DNA of 38,306 nt, from contig NZ_JAERUC010000164.1 in NCBI RefSeq assembly GCF_016745505.1, positions 1-38,306 on the forward strand. The letters are read 5' to 3'. Below are positions 22,866 through 30,600 of the stretch, piece by piece. Source of the DNA: Streptomyces silvae. Lineage in GTDB: Bacteria; Actinomycetota; Actinomycetes; Streptomycetales; Streptomycetaceae. Both the position numbers and the translations under genes were made by a program. Numbering within the stretch: position 1 is the first letter of the stretch; each line of letters opens with the position of its first letter. The notes under the pieces were generated by a model. It saw only the letters and a program-made list of their open reading frames with translations. It did no database searches and had not been told where the DNA came from.

Positions 22866-23830
22866 GGGTACGTACGGGCCTGGCATCGGCGGCCGCTCTC
22901 GCCCTCCTGCTCACGGGGTGCGGGCTGAAGAGCGGGTCACCGCTGGTGGACGAGGTGGAACCGGGATCGCTCGGCAAGGGACAGCCCCTGAAGGGCGCCT
23001 CTCTGACGGTGACCTCGAAGAACTTCAGCGAGAACATCATCCTCGGGCAGATCATGGGCCTGGTCTTCAAGGCGGCCGGCGCCGAGGTCCTGGACAGGAC
23101 GAACCTGCCCGGGTCGATCAGCGCGCGTGAGGCCGTCGTCAAGGGCGAGGCCGACGCGCTGTACGACTACACGGGTACGGCGTGGATCACCTACCTGGGT
23201 CACGCGAAGCCGATCGTGGACCCGCAGAAGCAGTACGAGGTGGTCCGCGACGAGGACAAGGGCAACGGAGTGACCTGGCTGCCGCCGGCCACCCTCGACA
23301 ACACGTACGCCCTGGCCATCAGCAAGGGGAACAACGCCAAGTACAAGCTGAAGAACCTCTCGGACGTGGCCGCGCTCGCGAAGAAGGACCCGAAGGCCGT
23401 GACGGTCTGCGTGGAGAACGAGTTCGCCTCGCGTGACGACGGGCTGCCCGGCATGCAGAAGCACTACCGGATGAATCTCCCGGCCTCGAACATCAAGAAG
23501 ATGGACGCGGGGATCATCTACACCCAGGTGAACTCAGGGGGCTGTCTGCTGGGCGAGGTGTACACCACCGACGGCCGGATCAAGGCGATGAACCTGGACG
23601 TCCTGGAGGACGACAAGCAGTTCTTCCCCAACTACAACGCCGCCCCCGCCATCCACACGGCGACCCTCGACAAGTACCCGCAGATCGCCGAGCTGCTGGC
23701 GCCCATCACCGAGAAGCTGACGACGCCGCTGGCGCAGGAGCTGAACTCCAAGGTGGACGTGGACGGGCAGGACCCGCACGAGGTCGCCAAGGACTGGCTG
23801 GTGAAGGAAGGTTTCATCAAGGAGGGCTGA
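22862..23830 (+). CDS. Glycine betaine/choline-type substrate-binding lipoprotein
   Basis: A 322-residue extracytoplasmic lipoprotein. The signal peptide ends in a lipobox LLLTGC with C20 as the lipidated residue. The mature part starts the OpuAC/QAT-type fold at LTVTSKNFSENIILGQIM; YDYTGTAW and LDNTYALA hold aromatic residues expected in the quaternary-amine cage. Ligand could be glycine betaine, choline, carnitine or ergothioneine; the sequence alone does not decide. GTG 22862 is chosen because it overlaps the upstream stop by 4 nt and begins a proper signal peptide; the frame is open upstream to 22202, but this is the out-of-frame shadow of the permease gene. Confidence 0.94.
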   Translation: MRVRTGLASAAALALLLTGCGLKSGSPLVDEVEPGSLGKGQPLKGASLTVTSKNFSENIILGQIMGLVFKAAGAEVLDRTNLPGSISAREAVVKGEADALYDYTGTAWITYLGHAKPIVDPQKQYEVVRDEDKGNGVTWLPPATLDNTYALAISKGNNAKYKLKNLSDVAALAKKDPKAVTVCVENEFASRDDGLPGMQKHYRMNLPASNIKKMDAGIIYTQVNSGGCLLGEVYTTDGRIKAMNLDVLEDDKQFFPNYNAAPAIHTATLDKYPQIAELLAPITEKLTTPLAQELNSKVDVDGQDPHEVAKDWLVKEGFIKEG

Positions 23831-23867
23831 GCGGAACGGAGTCTTCCTGACGACGTCCAAAGAAGTC

Positions 23868-23903
23868 GTTGCAAAAAACGTGTTGCAAAGCAGTCTTTGC
23901 AAC
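23868..23903. promoter_or_regulatory. Triple TTGCAA operator of the ArsR-like gene
   Basis: GTTGCAAA at 23868-23875 is followed by a perfect inverted repeat GTTGCAAAG-CAGT-CTTTGCAAC at 23882-23903. The repeat ends 14 nt before the ATG at 23918, so protein bound here would block initiation. Typical of an autoregulated winged-helix repressor. Confidence 0.78.
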
Positions 23904-23917
23904 TCTATGGTCATGGC

Positions 23918-24535
23918 ATGCCACCGAACGAGCCGGAGCGCCGGCCGACGACGCCGTACGCCGATGACCCGACCATCCACCAGGTCAACGCCCGCACTCT
24001 GCGCGGGCTCGCGCACCCCTTGCGCATCCGGCTGCTGAACGCCCTCCGGGAGTTCGGCCCCGCGACCGCCTCTGGACTCGCCGACCGGCTCGGCGAGTCC
24101 AGCGGGGCGACCAGCTACCACCTGCGTCAGCTCGCGACGTACGGCTTCGTGGAGGACGACCCGGAGCGCGGCAAGGGGCGTGAGCGGTGGTGGAGGGCCG
24201 TCCACATGGGCACCACCTTCAACACCAGCGCCTTCCTGGAACACCCGGACGCCGAAGTGCGTGGCGCCGTCGGGGTCGTGCTCCACGAGATCGCCGGCAC
24301 GCACGCCCAGGAGCTGAACACCTGGCTCGGGACCATGCACGAATGGCCCGAGGAGTGGCGCCGCACCTTCGACCTCAGCGACTTCAAGCTGCGGCTCACC
24401 CCTGAACTCTCCATGGAGCTCGCGGAGAAGATGCAGGACCTGGTGAACAGCTACCGGGGCCGCGTTCCCGACGACGCCGAGGACTCGGCCATCATCCGCA
24501 CGCACGTGCACATGTTCCCGCGTCCCACCGACTGA
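23918..24535 (+). CDS. ArsR-family winged-helix regulator
   Basis: A 205-residue DNA-binding protein. The winged helix is at about residues 20-95 (ARTLRGLAHPLRIRLLNALREFG, SGLADRLGESSGATSYHLRQLATYGFVEDD), with a C-terminal helical part that ends in an odd His-rich FPRPTD-preceding segment (IRTHVHMF). There is no CxC metal site, so it is not a classic arsenic or zinc sensor; the ligand is unknown. Start at ATG 23918, 14 nt after a perfect inverted repeat. It is followed by a 62-residue ORF and an MFS exporter gene on the same strand, so it probably represses its own operon, including the exporter. Confidence 0.9.
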   Translation: MPPNEPERRPTTPYADDPTIHQVNARTLRGLAHPLRIRLLNALREFGPATASGLADRLGESSGATSYHLRQLATYGFVEDDPERGKGRERWWRAVHMGTTFNTSAFLEHPDAEVRGAVGVVLHEIAGTHAQELNTWLGTMHEWPEEWRRTFDLSDFKLRLTPELSMELAEKMQDLVNSYRGRVPDDAEDSAIIRTHVHMFPRPTD

Positions 24536-24549
24536 GGGGGTTCACCGCC

Positions 24550-24738
24550 ATGCACAGCGACATCCATCTGCTGCTCCACACCTACCGCTCCGCCGAACTC
24601 CGGCATGAGGCGGCCGAGTTCAATCCCGTACGCCCCGGACTGCGCCACCGGATGGGCTGGACGCTGGTCGAGCTGGGCCTCCGGCTGGCACAGAGCCGGC
24701 CGCACCCGCAGCCCGCCCGCGCCGCGCGAACGGCCTGA
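24550..24738 (+). CDS. Small 62-residue hypothetical protein in the ArsR-MFS operon
   Basis: A 62-residue soluble protein beginning MHSDIHLLLHTYRSAELRHEA, with LRHRMGWTLVELGLRLAQ in the centre and a basic tail. The N-terminal part looks amphipathic. GAGGGGG 9 nt upstream of the ATG is a strong ribosome-binding site, which supports a real gene. It lies 14 nt after the ArsR stop and 2 nt before the MFS start. I recognise it as a kind of small Streptomyces ORF but know no function. Confidence 0.7.
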   Translation: MHSDIHLLLHTYRSAELRHEAAEFNPVRPGLRHRMGWTLVELGLRLAQSRPHPQPARAARTA

Positions 24739-24740
24739 CG

Positions 24741-26078
24741 GTGGACGGGGGGAAGCATCCGCGACATCCGGGGCATCCGCGGCGCCGTGTACCGCTCGCC
24801 GCGGTCCTGGCGGCCAACTCCATCTCTACGGCGGGGACTTCGCTCACGCTCATCGGCGTACCGTGGTTCGTCCTGGAGACCACCGGGAGCGCCGGCCGGG
24901 CCGGGGTCGTCGCCTTCTGCGCGACCCTGCCGATCGTGGTCGCCGCCCTCATCGGCGGACCTCTCATCGACCGGGTCGGCCGGCGCCGGGTCTCCGTCGC
25001 CTCCGACACGATCTGCGGCGCCGCGGTCGCGGCCGTGCCGCTGCTGCACCAGGCGGGCGCACTCCACTTCTGGATGCTGTGCGCGCTGATGGCGGTGAAC
25101 GGGCTGGCCCACACGCCCGGCAACACCGCGCGTTACGTCCTGGTCCCCGACCTCGCCGAACAGGCGGGCACCACGCTGGCCCGGGCCGCCAGCCTCTTCG
25201 ACGCGGTGTCGCGGGGCGCCCGGATGGTCGGCGCCGCGCTCGCGGGCGTACTGATCGCCGCCACGGGCGCCGAGACCGTGCTCCTGCTGGACGCCGCCAC
25301 GTTCGGGCTGTCCGCGCTGCTGGTCGCGGCGGGCGTACGGGGCATCCGCTCGGCGGAGCCGGACAAGGCCGCGGCCCCGGTGTCACTGCGCACCTACCGC
25401 ACCGAGCTGCGGGAGGGGTACTCCTTTCTGCTGGGCAACCGGCTGCTGCTCGCCGTGGTCCTCATGGTGATGTTCATGAACGGCACGGACCAGGGCTGGT
25501 ACGCCGTCCTGCTGCCCGTGCACGCCGAGGGCGAGCTGGGCGGGGCGACCGATCTGGGGATGCTCACCGCACTGTTCGGCGCGGGCGGGCTGACCGGCGC
25601 CCTGCTGTACGGGGCGGTGGGGCACCGCTTCTCGCGGCGGGCGGTGTTCACGGTGTGCGTGGTGCTGTGCGGCGCACCGAGGTTCGTGGTCGCCGCCCTG
25701 ACCGGGACCACGCTGCCCCTCGCGGTCACGATGGCGCTGGGCGGGGTCGCCGGCGGGATGCTCAACCCGATCCTGACGACGGTGACGTACGAACGCGTCC
25801 CCGAGGAGCTGCGCAGCAGGGTCTCGGGTGCCCTCACGGCCGGCTGTGAGCTCGCCATGCCGGTGGGCGGGCTGGCGGCGGGCCTGCTGGTCGAGGGGAT
25901 GGGCGCGACCGGGGCGCTGCTGGCGATGGGCGGGGTGTACTTCCTGGCGACGCTGAGCCCGCTGGTCTTCCCGGCCTGGCGCACCATGGAGGCCCCGGAG
26001 CCGCAGGTCAGCAGCCCGGAACCGAGCCCCCCTGATCCAGGGCCCGCAGCGAGGACACCGCGCTCCTCAGTGTCGTGA
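24741..26078 (+). CDS. MFS transporter (drug/metabolite exporter type)
   Basis: A 445-residue major-facilitator protein with about 12 helices. The loop after helix 2 carries GGPLIDRVGRRRVSVASD, the MFS motif A, and helix 4-5 contains the conserved AHTPGNTARYVLVPDL seen in enterobactin/macrolide exporter-like MFS members. The GTG start follows the small ORF by 2 nt; it has no evident ribosome-binding site, so translation may be coupled. The last 71 nt overlap the convergent S16 protease gene. Regulation is probably by the upstream ArsR-like protein. Substrate unknown. Confidence 0.9.
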   Translation: MDGGKHPRHPGHPRRRVPLAAVLAANSISTAGTSLTLIGVPWFVLETTGSAGRAGVVAFCATLPIVVAALIGGPLIDRVGRRRVSVASDTICGAAVAAVPLLHQAGALHFWMLCALMAVNGLAHTPGNTARYVLVPDLAEQAGTTLARAASLFDAVSRGARMVGAALAGVLIAATGAETVLLLDAATFGLSALLVAAGVRGIRSAEPDKAAAPVSLRTYRTELREGYSFLLGNRLLLAVVLMVMFMNGTDQGWYAVLLPVHAEGELGGATDLGMLTALFGAGGLTGALLYGAVGHRFSRRAVFTVCVVLCGAPRFVVAALTGTTLPLAVTMALGGVAGGMLNPILTTVTYERVPEELRSRVSGALTAGCELAMPVGGLAAGLLVEGMGATGALLAMGGVYFLATLSPLVFPAWRTMEAPEPQVSSPEPSPPDPGPAARTPRSSVS

Positions 26079-26796
26079 CGGCGACCAGCCGCAGGCCCTC
26101 GGGCCGCTCGGCCTTCGCCTGCTTGCACTCGGCCTTCGGCACCAGGAAGACGGTCGCGCCGTCACGCCGGGCGGCCTGTGTCTTCAGGGAGACCCCGCCG
26201 ACCGCGCCGACCGTACCGTCGGCCTCGATCGTCCCCGTACCGGCGATGGTGCGGCCTCCGGTCAGCCCGCCGCCGGAGCCGTCGTCGGAGAGCTTGTCGA
26301 TGATGCCGAGCGAGAAGAACAGGCCCGCGCTCGGACCGCCGACGTCGGCGAGGTGCAGGGTGACGTCCACCGAACCGGGCTTCATGTCCAGGTAGTTCAG
26401 GGCCGCGTCGACGGCGACGTTCTGCGACTCCTTCATGTCCTGGAGGTTGTGCTGCTCGATCTCCTTCTCGGAGTCGCCGGTCGGATAGACGGAGTCACGC
26501 GGCATGACCGCGCGGTCCGTCCTGAACCAGCTGTCCACCACGTCCCCGACGCCGATGTCGGCGGTCGGCGCGGTGGCCAGGATGGTGGTCATCAGCAGCT
26601 TGCCGTCGGTGGGGTGGGTCGGCGCACCCTTGATCGTGATGACCGGGGTCCCCTTGTCCTTCCCCAGGACGTCGGCGGTGGTGCCGGGCTGGGCCACGGT
26701 GAACGGCAGCGGCGCGAAGGCGGCCGTACCGAACAGGGCGAGGACGGGCAGCGCACAGAGGGCGAGGGCGCGGGGGCGGGAGAAACGAATGGCCAC
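26008..26796 (-). CDS. Membrane-anchored Lon-type (S16) serine protease
   Basis: A 262-residue protein with an N-terminal signal-anchor (residues 9-28, LALCALPVLALFGTAAFAPL) and a C-terminal Lon proteolytic domain. The Ser-Lys dyad is S156 in DVGGPSAGLFF and K205 in GGVSLKTQAA. It lacks AAA+ and apparent PDZ domains and is shorter than the PDZ-containing actinobacterial YlbL type. Such proteins are thought to degrade envelope or membrane substrates, but the target is unknown. The start GTG 26796 gives the anchor directly. Its 3' end overlaps the convergent MFS gene by 71 nt. Confidence 0.88.
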   Translation of the reverse strand: MAIRFSRPRALALCALPVLALFGTAAFAPLPFTVAQPGTTADVLGKDKGTPVITIKGAPTHPTDGKLLMTTILATAPTADIGVGDVVDSWFRTDRAVMPRDSVYPTGDSEKEIEQHNLQDMKESQNVAVDAALNYLDMKPGSVDVTLHLADVGGPSAGLFFSLGIIDKLSDDGSGGGLTGGRTIAGTGTIEADGTVGAVGGVSLKTQAARRDGATVFLVPKAECKQAKAERPEGLRLVAVTTLRSAVSSLRALDQGGSVPGC

Positions 26797-26818
26797 CCGC
26801 CCAATCTATCCGCCGTAC

Positions 26819-26872
26819 GCCTCCGGCCCCGACCGGCCCGGCGTCCTCACCGGGGCGGCCGGGGCCGGAGGC
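26819..26872 (-). terminator. Terminator of the IclR gene
   Basis: 12-bp perfect arms (GCCTCCGGCCCC at 26819-26830, GGGGCCGGAGGC at 26861-26872) with a GC-rich 30-nt loop that can fold further, between the IclR stop and the S16 protease start. Confidence 0.65.
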
Positions 26873-26890
26873 CTACGGCGGGTGCTCGTC

Positions 26891-27532
26891 CTAGCGCAGT
26901 GCGTCGGCGACCTCGCGGGCCGCGTCGAGGACCCTCGGCCCGACCCGTTCGGGTACGGCGTCGGCGAGCATGACCACGCCCACGCTGCCCTCCACGCCCG
27001 AGACCCCGACCAGCGGCGCCGCGGCCCCGCACGCCCCGGCTTCTAGTTCGCCCTGGGTGAGGGTGTAGCCCGGGTGGTCGACCGTCTTCTGCCGGGCGGT
27101 GAGGATGGCCCGGCCCGCGGCGCCCCTGTCCAGGGCGTGACGGAAGCCGGCCCGGTAGGCCACGTGGTAGTCGGTCCAGGTCGGCTCGACGACGGCGACC
27201 GCCAGCGCGTCCGCCCCGTCGACGAGCGTGAGGTGGGCGGTGGCCCCTATGTCCTCGGCCAGCGAACGCAGCGCGGGCAGGGCCGCCTCCCTGACCAGCG
27301 GGTGCACCTGCCGGCCCAGGCGCAGCACGCCCAGACCCACTCGGGCCCGGCCGCCCAGGTCACGCCGTACGAGCGCGTGCTGTTCCAGGGTGGCGAGCAG
27401 TCGGTAGACCACGGTGCGGTTGACACCGAGTTTGTTCGACAGCTCGGTGACGGTCAGGCCGTGATCGGTGTCGGCGAGCAGTTTGAGGACTCGCAGTCCC
27501 CGGTCGAGCGTCTGAGAAGTCTCCGCGGTCAC
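26891..27532 (-). CDS. hpdR: IclR-family regulator (probable HpdR)
   Basis: A 213-residue regulator with an N-terminal winged helix (LRVLKLLADTDHGLTVTELSNKLGVNRTVVYRLLATLEQH) and an IclR effector domain (LRSLAEDIGATAHLTLVDG, then FRHALDRGAAGRAIL and the final helix). It is slightly shorter than the usual 250 residues. In S. coelicolor an IclR protein (HpdR), several genes from hppD, represses hppD and hpdA; here an IclR gene lies about 7 kb from hppD across the same neighbours, so it is probably the orthologue. GTG 27532 is chosen because GGGAGAGGG lies just upstream; the frame remains open to 27670 without conserved residues. Confidence 0.87.
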   Translation of the reverse strand: MTAETSQTLDRGLRVLKLLADTDHGLTVTELSNKLGVNRTVVYRLLATLEQHALVRRDLGGRARVGLGVLRLGRQVHPLVREAALPALRSLAEDIGATAHLTLVDGADALAVAVVEPTWTDYHVAYRAGFRHALDRGAAGRAILTARQKTVDHPGYTLTQGELEAGACGAAAPLVGVSGVEGSVGVVMLADAVPERVGPRVLDAAREVADALR

Positions 27533-27694
27533 GACGCCCTCTCCCTCGTGGTGAGCGGGGCGGTTTCTCTCCGGGATGCCGACGCCGGTCCCACGGCGAC
27601 GCACCGAGAGGCCGCCGACTGGCCATGGCACCGGCTGCGCTCCGCGGCCACACTGCCACGGGGCGCTCATGTTTCGGGGACATTAGCGAGCGGG

Positions 27695-27783
27695 TCCGCT
27701 CAGCGGAAGACCTCGTCCAGAATCCGGTCTCCCTCCGGAACGGCACCGCATAACCGCCGGTCAGCGGAAGACCGTCCGGAACG
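27695..27783. promoter_or_regulatory. Duplicated operator-like repeats upstream of the IclR gene
   Basis: TCAGCGGAAGACC occurs at 27700-27712 and again at 27761-27773. The first copy sits in the perfect palindrome TCCGCT-C-AGCGGA (27695-27707); the second is in CGGTC-AGCGGAA-GACCG (27759-27775 region). TCCGGAACG also appears twice (27734-27742 and 27775-27783). The arrangement suggests two operator copies for an autoregulating IclR protein. The wider 530-nt gap 27533-28061 holds no gene I can support. Confidence 0.5.
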
Positions 27784-27850
27784 CGAACATCTACGCGCGT
27801 TCAAGTCGGGTGACGCCGCGGCAACGCTCCGTGCATCACGCGTGAACGAT

Positions 27851-27879
27851 TGTTAACTTGCTGTGAATAAGTGCCGCAA
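27851..27879 (-). promoter_or_regulatory. Possible promoter for the IclR gene
   Basis: On the minus strand TTGCGG (27874-27879) and TTAACA (27851-27856) are 17 nt apart, in the only AT-rich patch of the gap. The match is imperfect; the location upstream of the duplicated repeats supports it. Confidence 0.3.
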
Positions 27880-27967
27880 AAATTTTCCGGCCGAGGGCGC
27901 CCAGGACCCTCTCGCACGCCCCCCGAGGGACGGACCCGCCCCTCGCCCTGATACCCGACGACACCGC

Positions 27968-28013
27968 GGCCCCGGTGCGCGAGCAGGAAGTGATCCGCTC
28001 GCGCACCGGGGCC
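27968..28013 (-). terminator. Terminator of the SF2 helicase gene
   Basis: Perfect 17-bp stem (GGCCCCGGTGCGCGAGC at 27968-27984, complement at 27997-28013) with a 12-nt loop, about 50 nt after the helicase stop codon. Confidence 0.8.
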
Positions 28014-28061
28014 CACAAGGTCGCTGGGCTGCTGGGCTGCCGGGCTGCCGGGCAGCCGGGC

Positions 28062-29843
28062 TCAGCGCATCCGGGTGGCCCACTCCTGGACCTTCTTGAT
28101 CCGGTCCTGGATCTGTCCGGCCGTCGCCTCCGCGCTCGGCGGGCCGCCGCAGACCCTGCGCAGCTCGGTGTGGATCACCCCGTGCGGCTTGCCGCTCTGG
28201 TGCGTGTACGCCGAGACCATCGTGTTGAGCTGCTTGCGCAGCTCCAGCAGCTTCTTGTGCGTGACCACCGGCCGGTTCTCGGCCGCCTTCTCCAGCAGGT
28301 CCGCCTCTTCCGCCGGCTTCTGCCTGCTGTGCGCGATCTGCCGGGTCTGCCGCTTCTGGAGCAGCAGCTGCACCTGGTCGGGTTCGAGGAGGCCGGGGAT
28401 GCCGAGGTAGTCCTGCTCCTCCTCGCTCCCCGGGTGCGCCTGCATGCCGAACTCGGCGCCGTCGTACAGCACCCGGTCGAAGACCGCGTCGGACTCGAGG
28501 GCCTCGAAGGGCAGCTGCTCCTCGGTCTCCTCGTCCTCGAGCTTCTCCGCGTCCGCGAGGAGCTGGTCCTCCTCGGCGAACGGGTTCTCCTCGTCGCTGC
28601 CCTTCTTCGGCTTGTCGAGCACGTGGTCGCGCTCGACCTCCATCTCGTTCGCGAAGTCGAGGAGCATCGGGATGGTCGGCACGAAGACGGAAGCGGTCTC
28701 GCCCCGGCGCCGCGACCGTACGAAACGGCCGACGGCCTGGGCGAAGAAGAGCGGCGTCGAGATGGTCGTGGCGTACACGCCGACCGCGAGGCGCGGGACG
28801 TCGACGCCCTCCGACACCATCCTGACCGCGACCATCCAGCGCGAATCGTCCTGGCTGAACTTGTCGATCTTCTTCGACGCCGCCTTCTCGTCGGAGAGGA
28901 CCACGGCCGGGGACTCGCCCGTCACCTTCTTGAGGATCTTGGCGTACGCGCGTGCCGACTCCTGGTCCGTCGCGATGACGAGCCCGCCCGCGTCCGGAAT
29001 GCCCTTACGCACCTCCGTCAGCCGCTTGTCGGCGGCGGACAGCACGTTGGGGATCCACTCGCCGGTGGGCGCGAGGGCGGTGCGCCACGCCTGCCCGATG
29101 GCGTCCTTGGTCATCGGCTCGCCGAGCCGCGCGGCGATCTCGTCCCCGGCCTTCGTACGCCAGCGCATGTTGCCGCTGTAGCTGAGGAAGATCACGGGGC
29201 GGACGACCCCGTCGGCCAGCGCGTTGCCGTAGCCGTAGGTGTAGTCGGCCGAGGAGCGCCGGATGCCGTCGTTGCCCTCCTCGTACGCGACGAAGGGGAT
29301 CGGGTTGGTGTCGGACCGGAACGGCGTACCGGTGAGCGCGAGCCGCCGGGTCGCCGGGTCGAACGCCTCCTGGCAGGCCTCGCCCCACGACTTCGAGTCA
29401 CCGGCGTGGTGGATCTCGTCGAGGATCACGAGCGTCTTGCGCTGCTCGCACCGGTTGCGGTGCAGCATGGGCCGCACGCCGACACCGGCGTACGTGATCG
29501 CGACCCCGTGGTACTCCTTGCTCACGGGGCCGGCGCTGTAGTCCGGGTCGAGCTTGATGCCTATGCGGGCCGCGGCCTCCGCCCACTGCTTCTTCAGGTG
29601 CTCGGTGGGCGCCACGACGGTGATCTGCTGCACCACATGGTGGTGCAGCAGCCATGAGGCGAGGGTCAGCGCGAAGGTGGTCTTCCCGGCGCCGGGGGTC
29701 GCGACCGCGAGGAAGTCGCGCGGCTGCTCCTGGATGTACTTCTCCATGGCACCCTGCTGCCAGGCGCGCAGCTTCCCGGCCGTCCCCCAGGGGGCGCGGC
29801 CGGGAAAAGCGGGTGAGAGGTGGTGGGAGGCGGTAGTAGTCAC
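28062..29843 (-). CDS. SF2 DEAD/DEAH-box helicase
   Basis: A 593-residue ATP-dependent nucleic-acid helicase. Walker A is TPGAGKTT at residues 49-56, the DEIH box at 142-145, motif III LTGTPFRSD at about 170, and motif VI as AQAVGRFVRSRRRGE in the second RecA-like domain. The acidic segment (NPFAEEDQLLADAEKLEDEETEEQ) separates the core from a helical C-terminal part that may bind a partner. Actinobacterial homologues are common and of unsettled role in DNA repair or RNA metabolism. The start is GTG 29843 with GGAG nearby. It is monocistronic, ending at a very strong hairpin. Confidence 0.92.
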   Translation of the reverse strand: MTTTASHHLSPAFPGRAPWGTAGKLRAWQQGAMEKYIQEQPRDFLAVATPGAGKTTFALTLASWLLHHHVVQQITVVAPTEHLKKQWAEAAARIGIKLDPDYSAGPVSKEYHGVAITYAGVGVRPMLHRNRCEQRKTLVILDEIHHAGDSKSWGEACQEAFDPATRRLALTGTPFRSDTNPIPFVAYEEGNDGIRRSSADYTYGYGNALADGVVRPVIFLSYSGNMRWRTKAGDEIAARLGEPMTKDAIGQAWRTALAPTGEWIPNVLSAADKRLTEVRKGIPDAGGLVIATDQESARAYAKILKKVTGESPAVVLSDEKAASKKIDKFSQDDSRWMVAVRMVSEGVDVPRLAVGVYATTISTPLFFAQAVGRFVRSRRRGETASVFVPTIPMLLDFANEMEVERDHVLDKPKKGSDEENPFAEEDQLLADAEKLEDEETEEQLPFEALESDAVFDRVLYDGAEFGMQAHPGSEEEQDYLGIPGLLEPDQVQLLLQKRQTRQIAHSRQKPAEEADLLEKAAENRPVVTHKKLLELRKQLNTMVSAYTHQSGKPHGVIHTELRRVCGGPPSAEATAGQIQDRIKKVQEWATRMR

Positions 29844-29967
29844 GGTCTCCGGTTCAGGGCACTCGGGTACGTGGGCGGCTGCCGATACGACAACCGGGCC
29901 ACCCTACCGGCGGGCGGAGCGGAACCCTCCCTGGACGACGCCGCCCCGGAGCATAATGCGACAGCTG

Positions 29968-30357
29968 TCACACCTCGGCGACGACCAGCTCCCGCAGGCC
30001 TTGTGCGATGACCTTCACCTCGTCCATCTCGCCGGTTGCCACGGCGATGACCAGGCGTTCCGCCGCATCGATGTCCGGGCGCAGATCCACTCCGTTCATC
30101 GCCAGGAACGACACGCAGGACAGCCACGCCGTTCGCTTGTTGCCGTCGAAAAATGGATGGTTGATCGCAAGGGACTGGAGGAGCGCGGCGGCCTTGTCGA
30201 TCACGTCCGGGTACGCCTCCTCCCCGAACATGGCAGCGGAAGGGCGGTGCGCCGCGGACTCCAGGAGCCCGGCGTCCCGCACGACGACCTGCATGTCGGA
30301 GCAGGCAAATCCCGCGATGACGAGGATGTCCTCGGAGGAGAGGTAGACGCAGGTCAC
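29968..30357 (-). CDS. Doc/Fic-family toxin
   Basis: A 129-residue type II toxin. The Doc-type Fic motif HPFFDGNKR is at residues 67-75, with Lys where AMPylating Fic proteins have Gly, as in phage P1 Doc, which phosphorylates EF-Tu and stops translation. A hydrophobic C-terminal helix pair follows (AERLVIAVATGEMDEVKVIAQGL). GTG 30357 is chosen because it overlaps the antitoxin stop by 4 nt (GTGA); the frame is open to 30384. The upstream small gene is the antitoxin. Confidence 0.9.
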   Translation of the reverse strand: MTCVYLSSEDILVIAGFACSDMQVVVRDAGLLESAAHRPSAAMFGEEAYPDVIDKAAALLQSLAINHPFFDGNKRTAWLSCVSFLAMNGVDLRPDIDAAERLVIAVATGEMDEVKVIAQGLRELVVAEV

Positions 30358-30554
30358 TTGAGCCTGTCCATGAGCTCGCCCCACTTGGCCGCCTGCTCCT
30401 TGGCGGTCTTGCGGACGATGGCCTCCTGCGCCGTCCGGGCGAGGTAGTCGTCCACAGCCTTGAGCAGTATCGCGTGCATGCTGGTGCCTTCCTGCTCGGC
30501 CCGCTGCTTGAGAGCCTCGGTCTGGTCGTCACGGAGACGCAGGTTCATAGCCAT
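30354..30554 (-). CDS. Ribbon-helix-helix antitoxin of the Doc toxin
   Basis: A 66-residue protein with an Arc/MetJ-like ribbon-helix-helix N-terminus (MAMNLRLRDDQTEALKQRA, then TSMHAILLKAVDDYL) and a helical C-terminus (AIVRKTAKEQAAKWGELMDRLK) that probably clamps the toxin. The classical partner of Doc is Phd, so this is a mixed pair of an RHH antitoxin with a Doc toxin. The start is ATG 30554; no strong ribosome-binding site is seen. Its stop overlaps the toxin start, implying coupled translation. The upstream region carries three TACCA copies, a likely self-regulation site. Confidence 0.85.
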   Translation of the reverse strand: MAMNLRLRDDQTEALKQRAEQEGTSMHAILLKAVDDYLARTAQEAIVRKTAKEQAAKWGELMDRLK

Positions 30555-30593
30555 ACCAGAACGGTACCACCGCGTGGGGCCAAAGCAGTACCA
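30554..30593. promoter_or_regulatory. TACCA repeats at the antitoxin promoter
   Basis: TACCA occurs at 30554-30558, 30565-30569 and 30589-30593, the middle one inside the palindrome GGTACC. This fits the short operators used by RHH antitoxins to autorepress. Confidence 0.4.
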
Positions 30594-30600
30594 TGAGCGC

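Noticed and set aside
27801..28099. Several short ORFs on both strands in the IclR-helicase gap
   Set aside because: They run through the helicase terminator hairpin and have no coding signature.
27975..29657. A 560-codon plus-strand open frame opposite the helicase
   Set aside because: The minus-strand frame has all SF2 helicase motifs; this one has none.
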